A DNA stretch of 10,888 nt from Deltaproteobacteria bacterium. GTDB lineage: Bacteria; Desulfobacterota; Desulfarculia; Adiutricales; JAGVGV01. Shown here piece by piece: positions 7,254 through 10,888 of this stretch (its first letter is position 1; every line of letters starts with the position of its first letter). The stretch spans positions 7,305 to 18,192 of the forward strand of contig JADFXS010000035.1 in NCBI GenBank assembly GCA_015233515.1, in the 5' to 3' direction. A program made the translations under genes and the position numbers. Below the pieces are notes generated by a model. It saw only the letters and a program-made list of their open reading frames with translations. It had not been told where the DNA came from and made no database searches.

Positions 7254-9937
7254 TCCTCCCGACCCAATACGGTTCGGACCTTGTTTAGTAACTCACTAAA
7301 TTGATACGGTTTTCCGACGAATCCGGCAGCGCCGGCCTCCAGGGTTTTCTTGACTTGTTCATTTGAATATCCGCTGCCGATGAGAACCTTGGCTGATGGG
7401 TCAAGCTTGAGAATTTCGGTCAGGCACTTATGCCCGCCCATGCCGGGCATACCGATGTCCATAATGACCAGGTCGATCTCATTCTGTTTGCGCAAATAAA
7501 TTCCTAGGGCTTCCTCACCGCTGGAAGCAGTCAGGACCTTGTATCCGAATTTTAAAAGGACTTGTTTGGCAAAATCCCTGATAGGTTCTTCATCATCAAC
7601 CAGAAGGATGGTTTCGGTTCCGCCTTGGATTTGTTTGATAATTCCGGTGCTTGACCTGTCGGTCTCCTTTGATTCGATGGCCGGCAGGTATATCTTGAAA
7701 GAGGTCCCTCGACCAATCTCGCTATAACAGGTGATAGAGCCATCATGACTCTTTACGATTCCATAGACCGAAGCCAGTCCGAGACCCGTACCCTTGCCAA
7801 TTTCCTTGGTCGTAAAGAACGGATCAAACATATGCTCCACTGTTTCCTGGTCCATGCCGTGACCGGTATCCGAAACAGTCAAAACGACGTAGCGGCCGGG
7901 TTTTGCTCCCAGATGGTTTCGGGCAAATTCCTCGTTCAAAACGATATTTTCGGTTTCAATGAGGAGTTTTCCCCCGTCCGGCATGGCGTCGGCGGCGTTT
8001 TTTCCCAGATTCAATATGATTTGATCGATCTGGACCGGGTCAACCTTGACATCCCAAAGGCCTCGACCCGGATGCAACTCAAGCTCGATCATTTTGGGAA
8101 TGATCCGCTCCAGCATCCTTCGTGCATTTTCAATTTCTTGGTTGAGTCTGACAATTTTTTTCCTGGTCTCGACTTTCCGACTGAATAGAAGTAGTTGCCG
8201 GACAAGGTCGGCTGCCCGGTTACCCGCGTTGTGGATGGTTTTCAGACTGGAATACTCTCGATCAGTCTCTCTTTTCTCCATGAGTAAAATCTGGGCATAG
8301 CCATTGATCACTTGCAGCAAATTATTGAAATCGTGAGCAATGCCACCGGTGAGCGTTCCGATGGATTCCATTTTTTGGGCTTGCTGGAGTTGAGATTGCA
8401 GAATCTTTTGCTCGGTGATATCACGGGCTACGGTTGAAACCCCCAAAATTTTGCCGTCAGCGTTTCTGATGGGAGAGATGGTCAGAGATACGTTTATGTC
8501 ACTCCCGTCTTTTTTCCGGCGGACAGTTTCATAGTGTTCAATATTTTCTCCATTTTTTATTCTTTCCAGGAGACGAAGAACCTCATTGTAACGGGCTGGA
8601 GGAACCAATATTGATACCGGCTTTCCTAAAATTTCGGTATCCTGGTAACCATATATGTTCGCGGCGCCCTTGTTCCAGCTCGTGATTATTCCATCCAGGG
8701 TTTTCCCGATAATGGCGTCGTTGGAGGATTCGACAATCGCCGCCAGCAATAAATTCTTTTCCTCAGCCCGCTTGCGCTCGGTGATGTCGCGGTTGCAGCC
8801 CCGTCGTCCTAGGAATACTCCGGCACTGTTGTAAATGGGTTTGCAGGTGTGGCTGATCCATACGACCTCTCCAGACGGCTTGATGATTCTGACATCCAGT
8901 CGCTTGTGTTCCTGGTTTTGGGCGTCCACTTCCTTGGTATGTCCGTTCCAGATATCCCGGTCGCTCGGATGAACCAAACTGCCGACCGTGTTTGACAAGT
9001 TTTGCATAAACCATTCCGGGGGATAGCCGGAAATCGTTTCACACGCGGGTGAAACCCAAATGAATTTCCCGTCAGGACCACGCCAATATTCCCAATCGTA
9101 TGTGTTGTCAGATATAATGCGGAGGCGTTCTTCATTCATCCGTAGCGCATCCTCGGCCCGCATGCGTTCGGAAATATCCAGCCCTATTCCGATATAGGAG
9201 CCATCTGATAAAAGGACGTTGGCCCAGGAAGTATCGATCAAACTGCCATTGCGGATTCTGGTCTTGAAATCTCCAAATAGTCCTTCCGCTTTGCTGATAA
9301 AATCTAAAACATATTTTCTATATTCAGCATCCGGATACAGTTCGGAAAATAAATCCATATTTTTGGCTTCTTCCAGCGACCAGCCCAATCTCTCTTTCCA
9401 ATAAGAATTGATATATTGAAAATTGGCAAATTTATCGAAAAACGCAATCATTACCGGAATGTTGTCCAGTATGGTCCGCAGTTTCTCCTTTTCTTGAAAA
9501 AGTTCCTGTTCGGCCTTTCTTCGCTTTGCCTCAACCTCTCCCACATACAAGGCCATCTCAACCGTGACTTTCACATCTCGTTCATTGAATGGTTTAAGGA
9601 GATAACCAAAGGGGTAAGCAAGTTTGGCTCTCTCAAGTCGATCCGTATCGGCATAGGCGGTCAGGAAAACGACCGGAAGATCCCATTTCTCCCGGATAAT
9701 CTCGGCTGCTTCTATCCCGTCCATTTTACCTTTGAGAACTATGTCCATCATCACCAGGTCCGGTCGTTCTTCCTTAATGGTATCTAGTGCTTTTTCGGCT
9801 GAGGTGAAATTTCCGGAAATTTTATATCCCAAGGACTGAAGATCGGCCGCCAGGTCGGCTCCGATGATAACGTCATCCTCGACAATCAAGATTTTGGATT
9901 TAAGCGGTTGGTTCAACGGGTTGTTGATTTCCTTCAT
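7250..9937 (-). CDS. Soluble hybrid histidine kinase, REC-PAS-PAS-PAS-HisKA-HATPase-REC
   Basis: From ATG 9937 the protein has 895 residues and no membrane segment. In order: an N-terminal receiver (about 14-130; Asp21/Asp22, phospho-acceptor Asp65 in MMDIVLKGKMDG, Thr93, Lys115); a charged linker helix; PAS1 (about 150-257), PAS2 (about 267-387) and PAS3 (about 394-509), each ending in the DITE/DISE linker typical of PAS-PAC units; HisKA with GGIAHDFNN, phospho-acceptor His535; HATPase with Asn647 (NLGKNAADAMP), Asp690 (SDTGHGM) and the G2 loop GKGTGLGL; and a C-terminal receiver with Asp781/Asp782, Asp827 (IMDIGMP) and Lys876. All catalytic residues are intact. An upstream GTG at 9991 would add 18 residues, but it has a poor ribosome site and falls inside promoter-like dyad DNA. 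The ATG at 9937 has GGAG nine bases upstream and begins just before the receiver. It is the first kinase of the cluster. The signal is unknown. PAS2 (TYDWEYW...PDG) closely resembles PAS1 of the 1-3057 kinase. Confidence 0.93.
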   Translation of the reverse strand: MKEINNPLNQPLKSKILIVEDDVIIGADLAADLQSLGYKISGNFTSAEKALDTIKEERPDLVMMDIVLKGKMDGIEAAEIIREKWDLPVVFLTAYADTDRLERAKLAYPFGYLLKPFNERDVKVTVEMALYVGEVEAKRRKAEQELFQEKEKLRTILDNIPVMIAFFDKFANFQYINSYWKERLGWSLEEAKNMDLFSELYPDAEYRKYVLDFISKAEGLFGDFKTRIRNGSLIDTSWANVLLSDGSYIGIGLDISERMRAEDALRMNEERLRIISDNTYDWEYWRGPDGKFIWVSPACETISGYPPEWFMQNLSNTVGSLVHPSDRDIWNGHTKEVDAQNQEHKRLDVRIIKPSGEVVWISHTCKPIYNSAGVFLGRRGCNRDITERKRAEEKNLLLAAIVESSNDAIIGKTLDGIITSWNKGAANIYGYQDTEILGKPVSILVPPARYNEVLRLLERIKNGENIEHYETVRRKKDGSDINVSLTISPIRNADGKILGVSTVARDITEQKILQSQLQQAQKMESIGTLTGGIAHDFNNLLQVINGYAQILLMEKRETDREYSSLKTIHNAGNRAADLVRQLLLFSRKVETRKKIVRLNQEIENARRMLERIIPKMIELELHPGRGLWDVKVDPVQIDQIILNLGKNAADAMPDGGKLLIETENIVLNEEFARNHLGAKPGRYVVLTVSDTGHGMDQETVEHMFDPFFTTKEIGKGTGLGLASVYGIVKSHDGSITCYSEIGRGTSFKIYLPAIESKETDRSSTGIIKQIQGGTETILLVDDEEPIRDFAKQVLLKFGYKVLTASSGEEALGIYLRKQNEIDLVIMDIGMPGMGGHKCLTEILKLDPSAKVLIGSGYSNEQVKKTLEAGAAGFVGKPYQFSELLNKVRTVLGREE

Positions 9938-9946
9938 AGGTCCGAT

Positions 9947-9950
9947 CTCC
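9947..9950 (-). promoter_or_regulatory. RBS deciding the start of the REC-PAS3 kinase
   Basis: GGAG (9950-9947 on the minus strand) lies nine bases before the ATG at 9937. The alternative GTG at 9991 is preceded by CAAAGTATA, which has no convincing Shine-Dalgarno, so the ATG is preferred. Confidence 0.5.
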
Positions 9951-9985
9951 GGTGAGAAGGTCTCTCGGTCTAGGAAAAAAATTGG

Positions 9986-10028
9986 GTTCACTATACTTTG
10001 AGTATGGCATGAACTTTTTTAAAATCAA
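9986..10028 (-). promoter_or_regulatory. Tentative promoter with overlapping dyad upstream of the REC-PAS3 kinase
   Basis: On the minus strand TTGATT (10028-10023) is followed 16 bases later by CATACT (10006-10001), a weak sigma70-like pair. TATAGT (9995-9990) is a better -10 match but lies 27 bases from TTGATT. The same stretch holds an imperfect hyphenated dyad at 9986-10014: outer GTTCA/TGAAC and inner ATACT-TTG-AGTAT, with two bases of asymmetry between the arms. A regulator bound here could block or activate transcription of the kinase cluster. No known operator is recognised; the promoter call is low confidence. Confidence 0.25.
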
Positions 10029-10121
10029 GGTGTTGAGCGCCGAATAACTCTATCGCGCCAAAAACTCTCCCGCCTCTTACCGGAGTTTGGCCGGCCAAAC
10101 GGCTGGAATTTGCCTTGATTT
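10022..10121. repeat. Nine-bp inverted repeat flanking other dyads in the kinase upstream region
   Basis: AAATCAAGG (10022-10030) and CCTTGATTT (10113-10121) are perfect 9-bp inverted copies 82 bp apart. Between them are AAACTC (10062-10067) facing GAGTTT (10083-10088) and the 16-bp palindrome at 10085-10100. The left copy overlaps the TTGATT of the tentative promoter. The repeats are visible directly; their function is unknown. Confidence 0.35.
10085..10100. promoter_or_regulatory. Perfect 16-bp palindrome, candidate operator
   Basis: GTTTGGCCGGCCAAAC is a perfect palindrome in the noncoding region between the SorC-family gene and the first kinase. It is about 150 bp upstream of the kinase ATG and 120 bp downstream of the regulator stop. 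No T tract follows on either strand, so it is not an intrinsic terminator. Perfect two-fold symmetry fits a site for a dimeric regulator, but the binding protein is not identifiable from sequence. Confidence 0.4.
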
Positions 10122-10187
10122 ACCGAGGGATATAAATGAGGGTATTGGCAGCAAGCTCCGTAAATCATGGATTTTGTTGAAACAGAT

Positions 10188-10230
10188 AAAAAAGAAAAAG
10201 CCAGGCGTCTGATTCCGAATCACCTTCTGG
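10188..10230 (-). terminator. Weak rho-independent terminator candidate after the SorC-family gene
   Basis: On the minus strand the end of the regulator gene holds nested inverted repeats: CCAG (10230-10227) with CTGG (10204-10201), and GATTC/GAATC (10221-10211), which overlap the TGA at 10222-10220. A T-rich tract with one C interruption (10199-10188) follows. The stem is short and interrupted by an internal loop, so efficiency is doubtful. If real, it would separate the regulator transcript from the kinase cluster. Confidence 0.3.
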
Positions 10231-10888
10231 ACTTGGCGGAAGACGACGGCCGCCGTTTTTTGGCTTGGTCCAAGATCGCCAGGGCGGTTGGTTCGTCGGT
10301 GACTATCTCGTTGATGAAACCGTTGGTTAAGAGATGGTATAAGGCTTCCGCCTTGAGCGGGTTGCGGGTGATGACCAGAACTCCGGCGCCTTTCCCACAG
10401 CCGGCGGAATGGCGGAAGTCGAGTTTGAGGGCTTCGCGGTGAGTTTTGGCGATGTGGGTGATATGTTCCAGTCGGGGGCCGACGAGTTGCCGATCTTTCA
10501 GGGTCACGGCCTGGCCTAGGTCATTGAACAGAACACCGGCGATATCGCCGATGAAATTACCGCGCTCGGGTTTTCCGTCAAAATAGCCCAGGACCTCATA
10601 GGACGTAAAGTTATCGTAACTTTTATCGTCGGGGATGTTCAGATTTTGCTCCGGCGGCATCTTGGAGACCCCGACCGAGGTCAAAAGGGTATCGGCTCTC
10701 CAAATGGCGGCGTCTTTATCTTGGTTTTCCCAGAACCGCCCGTATAATTCCCGCAAGGTTTCATCGGCTTCGAAGACCGGCGCGCACGATTTGAGCTGTT
10801 CGGCATCAGCCTTGACAATGGGGACGGTCACCAGATCGCGGGGTGGAACCTCCATTCCGCATTTGGAGCTCAGCAAGCGGGCATTGGC
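10220..10888 (-). CDS. SorC-family sugar-binding transcriptional regulator, C-terminal part (cut by the window edge)
   Basis: An open frame of 222 codons runs from the right edge to a TGA at 10222-10220; its true start lies outside the window. A TTG at 10876 could be mistaken for a start, but the frame continues upstream as ANAR, matching the conserved Asn-Ala stretch inside the SorC effector domain. Other family-like features are FIGDIAGVLFNDLGQAV (compare the usual GD..G..FD..G), DRQLVGPRLEHI, and the closing stretch NPLKAEALYHLLTNGFINEI followed by VTDEPTA, which matches the family's final KA.AI..AL.GG..N.LITDE.TA region. SorC proteins are DNA-binding repressors or activators with an N-terminal HTH (absent here) and a sugar-phosphate-binding domain related to sugar isomerases. 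The extreme C-terminus is basic and Ser-rich (QAKKRRPSSSAKSRR). The target genes cannot be inferred; it sits upstream of the kinases in the same orientation but is separated by 282 bp. The effector is unknown. Confidence 0.75.
   Translation of the reverse strand, partial: ANARLLSSKCGMEVPPRDLVTVPIVKADAEQLKSCAPVFEADETLRELYGRFWENQDKDAAIWRADTLLTSVGVSKMPPEQNLNIPDDKSYDNFTSYEVLGYFDGKPERGNFIGDIAGVLFNDLGQAVTLKDRQLVGPRLEHITHIAKTHREALKLDFRHSAGCGKGAGVLVITRNPLKAEALYHLLTNGFINEIVTDEPTALAILDQAKKRRPSSSAKSRR

Noticed and set aside
7745..8188. A 147-codon plus-strand open frame
   Set aside because: It is antisense to the HisKA/HATPase core of the 7250-9937 kinase. A similar shadow occurs over the paralogous core at 3601-3939, which is expected from shared codon patterns rather than from a real gene.
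9938..9991. GTG at 9991 as the start of the REC-PAS3 kinase (18 extra residues)
   Set aside because: It has no good ribosome site, it falls within the promoter-like dyad, and the extension adds nothing to the receiver fold. The ATG at 9937 has GGAG at normal spacing.
10015..10020. Dyad at 9986-10014 followed by TTTTTT as a plus-strand terminator
   Set aside because: No plus-strand gene precedes it, and the stem is short and asymmetric. It is better read as upstream regulatory DNA of the minus-strand kinase.
10167..10442. A 91-codon plus-strand open frame with a plausible charged N-terminus
   Set aside because: Most of it is antisense to the SorC-family coding region. The ATG at 10167 has no convincing ribosome site, and the translation over the antisense part is not protein-like.
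10220..10876. TTG at 10876 as the true start of the SorC-family gene
   Set aside because: The frame stays open to the window edge with family-like residues (ANAR) upstream, and the protein would lack its HTH domain. The start is almost certainly outside the window.

Overview
The window reads as a signal-transduction island from a bacterium with roughly 50% GC. The style of the hybrid histidine kinases (stacked PAS domains, AHDFNN/AHEFNN H-boxes, kinase cores ending in receiver domains) is common in Desulfobacterota (former Deltaproteobacteria). That assignment is an inference from family style; there is no rRNA or other taxonomic marker here.

All real genes lie on the minus strand, so the order of transcription runs from high to low coordinates. 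(1) 10888-10220: C-terminal part of a SorC-family sugar-binding transcriptional regulator, cut by the right edge. (2) 10219-9938: a 282-bp intergenic region with a weak terminator candidate, a perfect 16-bp palindrome, several other inverted repeats and a tentative promoter. (3) 9937-7250: a soluble REC-PAS-PAS-PAS-HisKA-HATPase-REC hybrid kinase. (4) 7253-7143: a possible 36-codon ORF that overlaps the kinase stop as GTGA. (5) 7037-5217: a membrane hybrid kinase with a KdpD-like four-helix N-terminus, HisKA, HATPase, REC and an Hpt-like tail without the phospho-accepting His motif. (6) 5220-3178: a soluble REC-PAS-HisKA-HATPase-REC kinase, coupled to the previous gene by an ATGA overlap. (7) 3057-1: a large membrane kinase with a double-Cache-like sensor, four PAS domains and the start of a kinase core. 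It runs off the left edge and carries a one-base frameshift at a G8 tract inside its first membrane helix.

The kinases look like a co-oriented cluster, probably read as one or two operons. At least three of the four are hybrid kinases, but the window contains no stand-alone response regulator, no intact histidine phosphotransfer domain and no DNA-binding output domain. Phosphoryl groups must therefore leave through partners encoded elsewhere, or pass among the receivers of this cluster. The kinase cores of the 7250-9937 and 3178-5220 genes are clear paralogues that carry different sensory N-termini, and one PAS domain is shared between the 7250-9937 and 1-3057 genes. The cluster therefore seems to have grown by duplication and module swapping. 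I see no mobile element, CRISPR array, tRNA or rRNA. The most notable points are the frameshift tract, the duplicated kinase cores and the missing phosphorelay output.
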